Part shown: piece after piece, positions 25,457-34,914 of the stretch
Position numbering within the stretch: the first letter of the stretch is position 1
How the letters are laid out: each line of letters opens with the position of its first letter
NCBI GenBank assembly: GCA_029262455.1
Contig: JAJCZJ010000088.1
Span: forward strand, 206,273-270,272
DNA: 64,000 bases
Reading direction: 5' to 3'
DNA from: Deltaproteobacteria bacterium
GTDB lineage: Bacteria > Desulfobacterota > Binatia > HRBIN30 > CADEER01
The notes under the pieces: model-generated
Told to the model about the DNA's origin: nothing
Databases searched by the model: none
What the model saw: the letters and a program-made list of their open reading frames with translations, nothing else
Program-made: the position numbers and the translations under genes

Positions 25457-26599
25457 CTAGCGAACGCTTCGAAAGAACTTGCGGACGTCGTCCACAAAGA
25501 CTTCCGGTTGTTCCATTGCGGCAAAGTGTCCGCCGCGCGCCATCTCAGTCCAGTGCGTGACGTTGTACTGGTTCTCAACCCATTTGCGAGGAAATCTCAT
25601 GATTTCCTTGGGAAACCGCGCGACGCCCACCGGCACTTCGACACGGCCCTCCAACAAGCCGATACGCCCACCCTTGAAGACCTCGTAGTACAGTCTGGTC
25701 GACGAAGTAATCGTCTGAGTGACCCAATAGATCATGACATTGGTCAACAGGTCATCGCGGTCGAAAACGCTGCTCAAGTCGCCGTCGCAATCGCTCCAGG
25801 TGCGAAACTTCTCGATGACCCACGCCGCCAGTCCAGCCGGCGAGTCGTTCAACCCGAAACCCAGGGTCTGTGGCTTTGTACCTTGAATTTTCTGGTACCC
25901 GGCCTCGTCCTGATCCCATTGGGCCATGTCTGCCACGTCTTTCTTCTCGGACTCCGTCAGCTCCACGGAAGGATCCGGAAAGGCCAGCGGCATGTTCGTG
26001 TGAAGGCCGCAAACGTGCTGCCGGTCAAGGATGGAAAGCTCGGTCGAAACGATCGCTCCCCAATCTCCACCTTGCGCGCCGTAGCGGTCGTACCCGAGAC
26101 GACTCATCAGGACAGCGAACGCCTCTGCGATTCGGCGCGCGTCCCATTGACGACTCGCGGTTGGACCGGAAAACCCGTAGCCCGGAAGCGACGGGCACAC
26201 GACGTGGAACGCATCGGCAGGGTCGCCGCCGTGTTTCTCCGGCTGCACCAGGGGCCCGAGAATTCGCAAGAACTCCACAATCGATCCGGGCCAACCGTGC
26301 GAAATGATGATCGGCAGTGCCGCTTCGTGCGTCGACCGAAGGTGCAAGAAGTGTATCATCTGACCATCGATCTCCGTACGGAAGTGCGGCAACTCATTGA
26401 GCGCCGACTCGTGTTCGCGCCAGTCGTACTCGTCCCGCCAATAGGCAAGGATCGATCGCATCTGGTCGAGCTCGGCGCCGTATTCCCAACCAGTGCCAGG
26501 GATCTGGTCTGGATACCGCGTCCTTTCGAGTCGCAACTTGAGATCGTCTAAAACCTCATCCGACACCTCGATACGAAACGGCTCAATAGCTGCGGTCAT
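25457..26599 (-). CDS. Epoxide hydrolase (EHN plus alpha/beta hydrolase)
   Basis: 380 residues. The N-terminal ~105 residues are the EHN lid domain (PFRIEVSDEVLDDLKLRLERT, WREHESALNELPHF). The alpha/beta core shows the oxyanion HGWPGS motif, PSLPGYGFSGP, the nucleophile Asp in YGAQGGDWGAIV (about residue 179) and the catalytic His in GGHFAAMEQPE (about 356). Tyr residues positioning the epoxide are expected in the cap (LYYEVF). It opens epoxides to vicinal diols through an ester intermediate. It heads a two-gene unit with the alcohol dehydrogenase. Confidence 0.9.
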   Translation of the reverse strand: MTAAIEPFRIEVSDEVLDDLKLRLERTRYPDQIPGTGWEYGAELDQMRSILAYWRDEYDWREHESALNELPHFRTEIDGQMIHFLHLRSTHEAALPIIISHGWPGSIVEFLRILGPLVQPEKHGGDPADAFHVVCPSLPGYGFSGPTASRQWDARRIAEAFAVLMSRLGYDRYGAQGGDWGAIVSTELSILDRQHVCGLHTNMPLAFPDPSVELTESEKKDVADMAQWDQDEAGYQKIQGTKPQTLGFGLNDSPAGLAAWVIEKFRTWSDCDGDLSSVFDRDDLLTNVMIYWVTQTITSSTRLYYEVFKGGRIGLLEGRVEVPVGVARFPKEIMRFPRKWVENQYNVTHWTEMARGGHFAAMEQPEVFVDDVRKFFRSVR

Positions 26600-26707
26600 T
26601 TTTCCTCCCAGGGCTCAAACACACGGGGCCCGACCCTGACCATTTACCGGTCTTAGCGAGAGTTGCATAGTTGTGCGATTTTTGGACGACTGCTTCGCAC
26701 CCCATCC

Positions 26708-28876
26708 ATGACTTCCTCCGGAACTCGAAAACACACTTGGATCGCCGCCGCGACTGGAATCGCCGCCACCTTGGTCTCCATCGCGATTTTCTGGTCCTTC
26801 GACTCGCCCTGGACCCTGCGCGGGGACAACAAGGCGGTGATGTTTCCGATGAACCTCGAAGCCTTCCGAATCTGGAGTTCTGGCCACGTCCCCGAGTGGT
26901 CGGATGGCTTCTGGAACGGCCTACCTCTGTTGGCTGATCCCACTTCGATGAGCCTCTACTGGCCCAACCTCTTCGCATTTCTGCTCACGCCAGAACCCCA
27001 CCTACGAGCCTACGATCTAGCGACGGCGTTGCATTCCGGGATCCTGGTCTCGGGCACGGTGACCCTCCTCCGGGTTCTCGGCGTTGGGGTACCCGCATCC
27101 CTCTTCGGGGGTATTCTCATCTTCGCCGCGCCGATGCATGTCTGGTACGCGTCCTCGATGATCACTGGCTACGCTCCGGTGGCTTGGTGGCCCTGGATGT
27201 TTCTGGCCGCCGAGATGCTGAGCCGCGACGTACCCACCCTTCGGTACTATGTCCTCGGATGGCTCGCGCTCGCGTCGTGCGCAATCGTCTACCCCGAGTT
27301 TGCGCTCTACGGCGGTGTCGCTACTTCGGTCTGGCTCTTGACGCGGAACACCGGGCTCCGACTCCACACCCGCGTGTTCCGAACGATGGTCCTAGGGCTC
27401 GGGGGAATTGCGCTCGCGGCCCCGCAATTGGTCCCCACGGCCCTGCTCCTGCCGGACACCACCCGCGGTGCCATCGGTGCTGTTGATGGAGACGCCGCGG
27501 TCTCGCTCTTCCAAATTGACAGGCTTCTATACCCCGGCATTGCCGAGAAGATCCCCTCCTTTGTCGGCATCGCCACCCTCGGATTTGGGCTCGCCGGATT
27601 CTCATCACGCCGACCGCGCTCGATGTTCCTGGGCGTCCTCGCTCTGCTCGCATATCTCCTTGCTATCGCCACCCCACTCTACGATCTCGTCCACTCACTC
27701 CCGGTCTTCGAGATCTTTCGGCAGCCGATGAAATTCAAACTGCTCAGCGAAATTGCGATCGCGTTACTCGCCGCAATCGGTTTGGACCTCCTACTCGCAA
27801 ACAAGACCGACCGGGCGCTGCGACGCTGCGTCGCACTGTTCGCCTGTATGGCAATCGGCGAGAACGTCGCCTACCTCGGACAGCGCATTCCGACCGGTAC
27901 TCGCCTTCCCGGCGACACAGACGCGCCGTTCTCAGAGCTCTACGCGAAGATGAATTCGAGCCGCCTGGTACGTCTCGCTCGCGCTCGGCCGAGACCACCC
28001 ACAACCCGAATCAGCGAAACTGTCAGATTGCGGAATATCCCGATGATTCACGAAGTCCCCGTAGCATCGGGCGGACCGAACGCGTTGCTACCCGAACGAC
28101 ATAAGCGGATTCTTTCAGCACTTTTTTCCGGCCAAGGGCCAACACGGCGGGAGCTGACGCACTTTGGCATCGTCTTCCATCTATCCGAGCATCTGAGACC
28201 GAACCGATGGGAAGAGAATCCCTGCCTCAAAGTAGCCAGCAACCATGAGCTGCTCCTCGTCGGCACGCACAGCGAGAGCTGCCTCTATCTGAACAAGGAT
28301 CAACCAACCCGCTTCGAGATCGCAGGACGACCCGTCCGGGCGGAGAGTCTCGAACTCATGGTCGATAGGCTCGAGCAGAAGCTCCGGGGTGACCGGACGG
28401 TACTGACTGCCCGCCGTCAAGAGCCGCTATCACTCCAGGCCGAAGAGAATTCGACACCGACCGCGATCGTCGTCCTGCACCACGAGGTCGACAGGGACGT
28501 CCAGATCGTGGCCCCTCCCATCGAAGTCGCGCTCAGGAGACGCGCCCTCGGAAGTGTGAAAATCAGCCAGTACCGCCCGGGCGATATCGAACTCGACGTA
28601 GTTACTAAAAAGAGTTCCGGTTTCCTGATTGTACGGGAGTCCCTCTTCGAGGGTTGGCAGGCGTTTGTAAACGGCGCGGCCGTCCCGATCTATCCGGCGG
28701 CCGGATTGTTCTTCGCCGTACCGGTTCCTCTCGGCGCAAGCGAAGTGGCGTTGCGGTTCCACTCCCCGGGAGTCCGCGAAGGGGTCCAGGTCGCCCTAGG
28801 CTGGATCATTCTAGTTTGCCTTTCCGAACTCGCCCGCCGCATCATCAGAGATCGAAGACGCCACCTTGCACAATGA
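26708..28876 (+). CDS. YfhO-family multispanning membrane protein (tandem copy 1)
   Basis: 722 residues. A TM helix at residues 9-27 is followed by an extracytoplasmic loop with GDNKAVMFPMNLEAFRIW, then about ten TM helices to residue ~400. The C-terminal periplasmic region ends in the YfhO hallmark RESLFEGWQAFVNG...FFAVPVPLGASEVALRFHSPG and a last helix. YfhO relatives are GT-C-like proteins that assist glycosylation of cell-envelope polymers in Firmicutes; the role here is unknown. The start at 26708 places the first helix properly. It is the upstream partner of a close paralogue with an ATGA overlap. Confidence 0.8.
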   Translation: MTSSGTRKHTWIAAATGIAATLVSIAIFWSFDSPWTLRGDNKAVMFPMNLEAFRIWSSGHVPEWSDGFWNGLPLLADPTSMSLYWPNLFAFLLTPEPHLRAYDLATALHSGILVSGTVTLLRVLGVGVPASLFGGILIFAAPMHVWYASSMITGYAPVAWWPWMFLAAEMLSRDVPTLRYYVLGWLALASCAIVYPEFALYGGVATSVWLLTRNTGLRLHTRVFRTMVLGLGGIALAAPQLVPTALLLPDTTRGAIGAVDGDAAVSLFQIDRLLYPGIAEKIPSFVGIATLGFGLAGFSSRRPRSMFLGVLALLAYLLAIATPLYDLVHSLPVFEIFRQPMKFKLLSEIAIALLAAIGLDLLLANKTDRALRRCVALFACMAIGENVAYLGQRIPTGTRLPGDTDAPFSELYAKMNSSRLVRLARARPRPPTTRISETVRLRNIPMIHEVPVASGGPNALLPERHKRILSALFSGQGPTRRELTHFGIVFHLSEHLRPNRWEENPCLKVASNHELLLVGTHSESCLYLNKDQPTRFEIAGRPVRAESLELMVDRLEQKLRGDRTVLTARRQEPLSLQAEENSTPTAIVVLHHEVDRDVQIVAPPIEVALRRRALGSVKISQYRPGDIELDVVTKKSSGFLIVRESLFEGWQAFVNGAAVPIYPAAGLFFAVPVPLGASEVALRFHSPGVREGVQVALGWIILVCLSELARRIIRDRRRHLAQ

Positions 28877-31056
28877 CCGGCTGTGCCGTCATCGTGACCA
28901 ACAACGACAAGCGATTTTTCAACCTCCGGATTGCCGTCGCCGCGGGGCTCGTCGCGAGCCTAACAGCCGCCGCGTTCTTTTGGAGCTTCGACGCACCATG
29001 GACTCTGCGCGGCGACAACAAGGCCGTCATCTTCCCGATGAATCTCGAGGCCTACCGATTGTGGACATCCGGGTACGCGCCGGAGTGGTCCGACAGCCTA
29101 TGGAGCGGATTTCCCCTACTCGCCGACCCCACGTCGATGAGCCTGTATTGGCCGAACCTCCTGGCCTTCCTCGCCACTCCCGAGCCCCACCTCCGTGCTT
29201 ATGACCTGGCCACCGCAATGCATGCAGGAATCTTGGTTTCAGGGACCGTTCTATTGATGCGAATACTCGGGGCCGGAGTCACGGCGTCCCTGCTTTCCGG
29301 GACCCTCATCCTCTTCGCCCCGATGCACGTTTGGTATGCATCAGCGATGCTCACCGGGTACGGCCCAGTGGCCTGGTGGCCTTGGATGTTCGTCGCGGCC
29401 GAGATGCTCAGTCGAGATCGCCCGCCGTTGGTCTACTTGGTGGTCGCGTGGATCGCTCTCGCATCCTGCGCAACGATCTACCCGGAGTTCGCGTTCTACG
29501 GCGGAACCATCGCCTCCCTTTGGCTCCTAACCAGAAGCGCCGGCGCTCGATTTCCGGTTCGCCTGCTGCGCGTCATCCTGATGGGACTCGGCGGTGTGGC
29601 GATCGCTGCCCCACAATTGATTCCGACGACGCTATTGCTGCCGGACGTCTCACGCGGAACCGACGGAATAGGACAGGATGCCGCCGTCTCCCTGTTCCAA
29701 TTGGATCGGCTTCTCTATCCGGACACGGCGGAGAAAATTCCTTCGTTCAGCGGAATTGCCACGTTGACTCTGGCCCTGATCGGCACCGCCTACCGGGGGC
29801 CGCGTCGCCTCTTCCTCGGCTTGGTCGCGGTGCTGACGTACCTAATCGCCATCGGCACCCCGTTCTACGACCTAATCCACTCGCTGCCAATCTTCGAAAT
29901 GTTCCGACAGCCAATGAAGTTCAAGTTACTAAGCGAACTCGCCATCGCCATCCTGGCTGGCTTCGGGTTCGATCAACTGCTCGCGACGTACACCCATCCG
30001 ACGACGAGACAACTCATCGTGCTGCTGGCATTCATGGCTGCGTCCGAGAACCTCGCATACATCGGTCCGAGAGCATCGACAGGCAATCAGCTGCCGGGAG
30101 ACACGGACACGCCGTTTCGTGAAGTCTACGAACGCATCCAAGCAAGCCGGTTGCCCTATATCGCGCGAGTACGGCCCCTACCCCCCGGCATTCGCGTCAG
30201 CGAGAACGTTGGCTTCCGCAATGTGCCAATGATCGACAGGGTCGGCATCGCTGGTGGCGGGCCGCCCGCGATGCTACCGACGCGGCACAAACGCCTCATC
30301 GGAGCGTTGTTGAGTGGGTCTGGCCCAACCTCAAACGAGCTGACTCACTTCGGCGTCGGATATCACGTCGGACCGTTCATCGAACCGTCACTCTATCACG
30401 CGCGGACCTGTCCAAGGTCCGCGCGCGAAGGGAACTTGCTTCTCGCCGACGCCCGCGGCGACACATGCCTCTATCTCAACAAGATCCAGCCGCGGCTGCA
30501 CGAAATCGCCGCGAGACCGATCCGGGCGAATACGATGGAAGAAATGGTCGATGAGCTAGAAAGAAGGCTGCGAGCCGACAGCACTGTGATCACGGCGAGA
30601 CACCAAGAACCCCTATCGCTCTCGTCAGAAGCGAACTCAACGCCTGCCACAGTGTTGGTACACCACCACGTAATGAACGGAGCGGTCCAAGTCGTAGCTC
30701 CCCCGATCGAGATCGCGCTACGGCAAAAAGGACTTGGACGAGTCGGGGTCGGCGAATACCGGCCGGGCAACTTCGAAGTCGCAGTGTCGACCAATCGTCC
30801 CGCGTTCCTCATCGTCAAAGAGTCTCTGTACGACGGGTGGCAAGCCTTCGTGAACGACAAACCGGCTCCAATTTACCCAGCGGCTGGTCTATTTTTCGCC
30901 GTGCCCGTCGAACCTGGAGAAAACAACGTCGTTCTGCACTTTCGCTCCCCAGGTTTCCGCAGAGGAATCCAAGTCGCGGCAGCCTGGATCGTACTGGTTT
31001 GTATTTGGGAACTTGCCCGCCGGACCATCCGCCGCCTACCACGCGAAGCCCCATAA
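28873..31056 (+). CDS. YfhO-family multispanning membrane protein (tandem copy 2)
   Basis: 727 residues, collinear with the preceding protein over its whole length. Shared near-identical blocks are LRGDNKAV, LLADPTSMSLYWPNL, EPHLRAYDLATA, LYLNK and VNDKPAPIYPAAGLFFAVPV. Its ATG lies in the ATGA overlap with copy 1, so translation is coupled. The open frame extends back to 28654 inside copy 1 but carries no homology there. The same topology and C-terminal YfhO domain apply. Divergence is strongest in the periplasmic stretch near residues 500-560, which may set different acceptor or partner specificities. Confidence 0.8.
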   Translation: MTGCAVIVTNNDKRFFNLRIAVAAGLVASLTAAAFFWSFDAPWTLRGDNKAVIFPMNLEAYRLWTSGYAPEWSDSLWSGFPLLADPTSMSLYWPNLLAFLATPEPHLRAYDLATAMHAGILVSGTVLLMRILGAGVTASLLSGTLILFAPMHVWYASAMLTGYGPVAWWPWMFVAAEMLSRDRPPLVYLVVAWIALASCATIYPEFAFYGGTIASLWLLTRSAGARFPVRLLRVILMGLGGVAIAAPQLIPTTLLLPDVSRGTDGIGQDAAVSLFQLDRLLYPDTAEKIPSFSGIATLTLALIGTAYRGPRRLFLGLVAVLTYLIAIGTPFYDLIHSLPIFEMFRQPMKFKLLSELAIAILAGFGFDQLLATYTHPTTRQLIVLLAFMAASENLAYIGPRASTGNQLPGDTDTPFREVYERIQASRLPYIARVRPLPPGIRVSENVGFRNVPMIDRVGIAGGGPPAMLPTRHKRLIGALLSGSGPTSNELTHFGVGYHVGPFIEPSLYHARTCPRSAREGNLLLADARGDTCLYLNKIQPRLHEIAARPIRANTMEEMVDELERRLRADSTVITARHQEPLSLSSEANSTPATVLVHHHVMNGAVQVVAPPIEIALRQKGLGRVGVGEYRPGNFEVAVSTNRPAFLIVKESLYDGWQAFVNDKPAPIYPAAGLFFAVPVEPGENNVVLHFRSPGFRRGIQVAAAWIVLVCIWELARRTIRRLPREAP

Positions 31057-31104
31057 TCCTGAATCAAGTCCGTCGAATCGCCGAACGTCACGCCTCCAAA
31101 CGAC

Positions 31105-31137
31105 GAGCAGCCCGTCGGTCAACCCGACGAGCCGCTC
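31105..31137. terminator. Long hairpin in the convergent gap, candidate bidirectional terminator
   Basis: GAGCAGCCCGTCGG pairs with CCGACGAGCCGCTC across a 5-nt loop (31119-31123), giving a 14-bp stem with two mismatches. It sits midway between the converging ends of the YfhO copy 2 gene (31056) and lon (31163). A long U-tract is lacking on either side, so its efficiency is uncertain. Confidence 0.5.
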
Positions 31138-31162
31138 GGAACTACTCGCTACCCTTCCAAAA

Positions 31163-33448
31163 TCAAGCCGCCAGAGCCGACGCGGCAGCTTTGTTCTCTA
31201 GCGCGATCTCCAGAACCTGATCGATCGACCCCAGCGCGTGGAATCGGATCGCCTTGCGCACTTCCTCGGGAACATCTTCCAGGTCCGGCTCATTGCGCTT
31301 CGGCAGGATCACATCGGTTAGCCCTGCCGCATGCGCCGCAAGTACCTTTTGCTTCAGACCACCGATCGGCAGCACCCGGCCGCGCAAGGTCACTTCGCCT
31401 GTCATGCCCATGGTGTTCTTCACCGGCTTGCCCGACAACAGAGACACGAGCGCGGTGACGATTGTCACCCCTGCGCTCGGGCCGTCCTTTGGAATCGCCC
31501 CTGCGGGAACGTGAATGTGAAACTCCCGATCACGGAGTAAGCTTCTATCGATCCCGAGATCGTCTGCATGGCTTCTCACATAGCTCAACGCAATCTGCGC
31601 TGACTCTTTCATCACATCACCGAGCTGGCCGGTGAGAACGAGTCCGCCTTTTCCTGGCATCGTCGCCACCTCGACAAACAGAACATCACCACCGACGCCG
31701 GTTACCGCCAACCCGGTAGCAACACCAGGAACCGAGGTCCGCGACGCCGGCTCTGTAAAGAACTTCTGGCGACCCAACGCCTCCCGCACCGCCTCGATAT
31801 CGAGAGTGACCACATCCACATCACCGGTCGCTACCTTCGTGGCCGTCTTGCGCAACACTTTGCCAAGCTCTCGCTCCAGCTGCCTAACCCCAGCTTCTCT
31901 GGTGTACTCGTCGATCACAAGGCGCAAGACCTCGTCCGCGACTGCGACCTCGCCTTCTCGCAGCGCGTTCTGCTTGAGCTGACGCGGCATCAGGTAATCG
32001 CGCGCAATCGCGGTCTTCTCGACGACCGTGTAACCGTCGAAACGAATGACCTCCATCCGGTCGAGAAGCGCCGGCGGAATGCTGTCCACGACGTTCGCCG
32101 TAGCGAGGAACAGCACGTCCGAAAGATCGACTTCGATGTCGAGGTAGTGATCGCGAAACGTATGGTTCTGTGAGGGGTCCAGCACCTCGAGCAGCGCAGA
32201 GGACGGATCCCCCCGCCAATCGTTCCCGAGTTTATCTACCTCGTCGAGTAGGATGACCGGGTTCATTGTGCCCGCATCCCGCAAGGCGCGAACCAAACGA
32301 CCCGGTAGGGCCCCTACATACGTGCGACGGTGTCCACGGATCTCCGCTTCGTCGCGCACACCGCCCAGGGCTATGCGCACGAACTCTCGACCAGTCGCGC
32401 GAGCAATTGACTCACCAATCGACGTCTTGCCAGTTCCTGGAGGACCAACGAACGTCAAAACGACACCGGCACGTCGATCGGGTTCGATGCCACGCTCAAC
32501 ACGTAGCTTGCGCACCGCCAAATAGTCGGTGATGCGCTGCTTGACGTCATCGAGACCGGCGTGATCGTCATCGAGAACACGACGTGCCGCAACCGGATCG
32601 AGCGCCTCGTCACTTAGAACACCCCAGGGCACGGCAACCAGCCAATCGAGATAGCTTCGAATCGTCTGCGACTCGGGGCTCGAGTCGCCCATGCGCTCGA
32701 GCCGACCCAACTCACGCTCGGCCTGTTCACGCACTTCGTCCGACATTCCCGACTCAGCGATCTGAGTGCGATACTCCTCGATCACCGACTCGTCGTCTTC
32801 GCCGAGCTCTTTGCGGATCGACTCCATCTGCTTGCGCAGCAAATATTCCTTCTGTTGCTTCTGCGCACCGGTGTCGACATCTTCTCGAATTCGCTTTCGC
32901 AACTGCAACTCGGTCAGTCGCTCCTGCTGAAGCTCCAACGCACGCGTCAGTCGCGCCTTGACGTCAATCAACTCCAGCAGCTCGACCTTCTGCGCGTACG
33001 ACAGGTCCGGCGAGTAGCCCGAAGTATCCGCAAGAGTTCCCGGTTCCTTGATGTCGCGTACAAACGACGCAATGCGCCCGTCGTCACCACGCAGCTCCAG
33101 GATCTCAGCAATCAGCGCACGATACTGGAGCTCGAGTTCGGCAACCTCTTCCGCCGGCGGGTTCTCGTCGGGCCGTTCATCGACCTCGACACGCAGGTTG
33201 CCCTCGCTGTCTGGCTGCGCAGCTCCCGCGATCCCACGCCGCAGACCCTTGAGGTTAACCGCTCGCACACCGCCGGGCAGCCGCACGGATTGCAGGACCT
33301 CTGCAACAATGCCAACCGAGGCAAAGTTCGTACCTTCGCGCGGTACCAACAGGACGGTGCTCTCGTCACCCACGGAGATCGGTAACGTCACGTCCATCCC
33401 GGGAAAAACAACGATATTGTCTGTTGGAATCAGTCTTAGAGTCGTCAT
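31163..33448 (-). CDS. lon: ATP-dependent Lon protease
   Basis: 761 residues from the ATG at 33448, close to the usual 780; the frame extends upstream without homology. Domains in order are an N-terminal substrate-recognition domain (RLIPTDNIVVFPGMDVTLPI), a coiled coil (QKQQKEYLLRKQMESIRKEL), the AAA+ module with GPPGTGKT (about 340), VILLDEVDKLG and the sensor FLATANVVDSIP. The C-terminal Ser-Lys protease domain has KDGPSAGVTIV (Ser about 657) and GLKQKVLAAHAAG. It degrades misfolded and regulatory proteins in the cytoplasm. No CIRCE or heat-shock consensus is obvious upstream. Confidence 0.95.
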   Translation of the reverse strand: MTTLRLIPTDNIVVFPGMDVTLPISVGDESTVLLVPREGTNFASVGIVAEVLQSVRLPGGVRAVNLKGLRRGIAGAAQPDSEGNLRVEVDERPDENPPAEEVAELELQYRALIAEILELRGDDGRIASFVRDIKEPGTLADTSGYSPDLSYAQKVELLELIDVKARLTRALELQQERLTELQLRKRIREDVDTGAQKQQKEYLLRKQMESIRKELGEDDESVIEEYRTQIAESGMSDEVREQAERELGRLERMGDSSPESQTIRSYLDWLVAVPWGVLSDEALDPVAARRVLDDDHAGLDDVKQRITDYLAVRKLRVERGIEPDRRAGVVLTFVGPPGTGKTSIGESIARATGREFVRIALGGVRDEAEIRGHRRTYVGALPGRLVRALRDAGTMNPVILLDEVDKLGNDWRGDPSSALLEVLDPSQNHTFRDHYLDIEVDLSDVLFLATANVVDSIPPALLDRMEVIRFDGYTVVEKTAIARDYLMPRQLKQNALREGEVAVADEVLRLVIDEYTREAGVRQLERELGKVLRKTATKVATGDVDVVTLDIEAVREALGRQKFFTEPASRTSVPGVATGLAVTGVGGDVLFVEVATMPGKGGLVLTGQLGDVMKESAQIALSYVRSHADDLGIDRSLLRDREFHIHVPAGAIPKDGPSAGVTIVTALVSLLSGKPVKNTMGMTGEVTLRGRVLPIGGLKQKVLAAHAAGLTDVILPKRNEPDLEDVPEEVRKAIRFHALGSIDQVLEIALENKAAASALAA

Positions 33449-33563
33449 CGGCGGGAAACCTAAGCACGATGCGCTCGATGTCAACGCGCCGGCCGCTTCT
33501 ACGACCGTGTCAAAAAGGCCGAATGATTCAACAATTCCCAACAATAACAGTCGGATGACGATT

Positions 33564-34850
33564 CTAGAAAGAGCCGTCACCACCATCGAGATAGCTCATT
33601 AAGACGCGGTGGAAGTGGCGAATACGTACTTCCTGTATACCGAGGTGTAGGCTCTCGAACGCGTCCGACTGCATTCCCGATTGAATACGCGGCAGGTTGT
33701 ACATGTCCTCTTCGAGGATCTCACCGCCCGGAATGTGCGACAGGTCACCACCTTTGACCGCAGAACGCGCCTCGTGGCGTGGCCGTTTCACGTCTTGGTT
33801 CGGCGTATTGAGGAGATTCCAAAAGTCAAAGTACATCTTGTTCGGGTCACTCGGGTGAGGGCGATGGCGAAAGACCCAGACAAACATCGAATGAATATTG
33901 AGAGTGATGTTCGGAAAGATCGTGTAGTGAAAATCGTCGCACATTTGCGATTCATTCAATTGGGAAAAGTCGGCGCCAAGCCCGCTCCCCATCGATCGGA
34001 TCGCATTCCCAAACGCGCTCCGCGCATCGGCCACACCACCTCGAAACGAGCTCACGTCGACCCCGACCCGCGCGAGAAAGTTCTCTTTGATCCCCGCTGT
34101 CACCGTGCCGTGCCCCGGATGGCGAGGACTCGCAATGACTTCGGGAAAAATCATCCGCGTGTGGCGGGCGTAACAATCGTAGACAGTGCCGACATCGTCG
34201 GTGAACTCAAGCGTTGCCGGGTGTGTCGCATGAACGTGGTAGGCTTCATTGAACGCATCGACGGAAGTCTTCCAATTGCACTCAACTTCAATCGTCATGT
34301 CGGAATCGAGTTTCCAGTTCTCGAATCCGTACGGTTCGAGATGCTCTGGAATCACGCCGAGGTAGTCGCGTAGCGCGGATGCGTTTGGATCGAGATTGAT
34401 CCAAACGAAGCCACCCCAGCACTCGCAACGCACCGTTCGCAGGCTGAGCTTCTCCGTCGGCAATCCCTGGGGAAAAGACTCGGCATCTGTCGCCTTCAAC
34501 AGCGTCCCGTCGAGTCCATATTGCCAACCGTGGTAGACACAGGAGAACTTTCCCGCCCGACCGCGACCCGGCTCCCGTAGACGATTGCCGCGATGCATGC
34601 AGACGTTGTAGCGCGCGCCGATGGAACCATCCGGTAGGCGTACGACTAGGATCGATTCGCTGCCGATCTCGAACGTGAAGTACTCGCCCGCTTGGGCGAG
34701 ATCCGACTCCAATCCCGCCAACAACCAAACCCGTGACCACATCGCACCCCATTCACGCGCAGCGAATTCCGGACACACGTAGCGTTGCTTGGGAATCTCG
34801 TCGAGACCGAGGTTCATCTCCGCGGCTCGATCCATCGGTGTCGGGCTCAT
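33564..34850 (-). CDS. Rieske non-heme iron oxygenase, alpha subunit
   Basis: 428 residues from the ATG at 34850. The Rieske [2Fe-2S] ligands are in NVCMHRGNRL and FSCVYHGWQYGLDG (C-x-H...C-x2-H). The mononuclear iron site follows at DAFNEAYHVHATHP with a later Asp expected near SQLNESQMCDDFHY. Such enzymes insert oxygen into aromatic rings, or demethylate or oxidise quaternary amines and steroids; the substrate cannot be inferred. No ferredoxin, reductase or beta subunit gene is adjacent, so electrons must come from elsewhere. Confidence 0.9.
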   Translation of the reverse strand: MSPTPMDRAAEMNLGLDEIPKQRYVCPEFAAREWGAMWSRVWLLAGLESDLAQAGEYFTFEIGSESILVVRLPDGSIGARYNVCMHRGNRLREPGRGRAGKFSCVYHGWQYGLDGTLLKATDAESFPQGLPTEKLSLRTVRCECWGGFVWINLDPNASALRDYLGVIPEHLEPYGFENWKLDSDMTIEVECNWKTSVDAFNEAYHVHATHPATLEFTDDVGTVYDCYARHTRMIFPEVIASPRHPGHGTVTAGIKENFLARVGVDVSSFRGGVADARSAFGNAIRSMGSGLGADFSQLNESQMCDDFHYTIFPNITLNIHSMFVWVFRHRPHPSDPNKMYFDFWNLLNTPNQDVKRPRHEARSAVKGGDLSHIPGGEILEEDMYNLPRIQSGMQSDAFESLHLGIQEVRIRHFHRVLMSYLDGGDGSF

Positions 34851-34914
34851 CGCTTCCCTCCCTGCAGGCGCAGTGCGTGGCCACCCAGTGACGGCATACG
34901 CCACACTTCATTCA

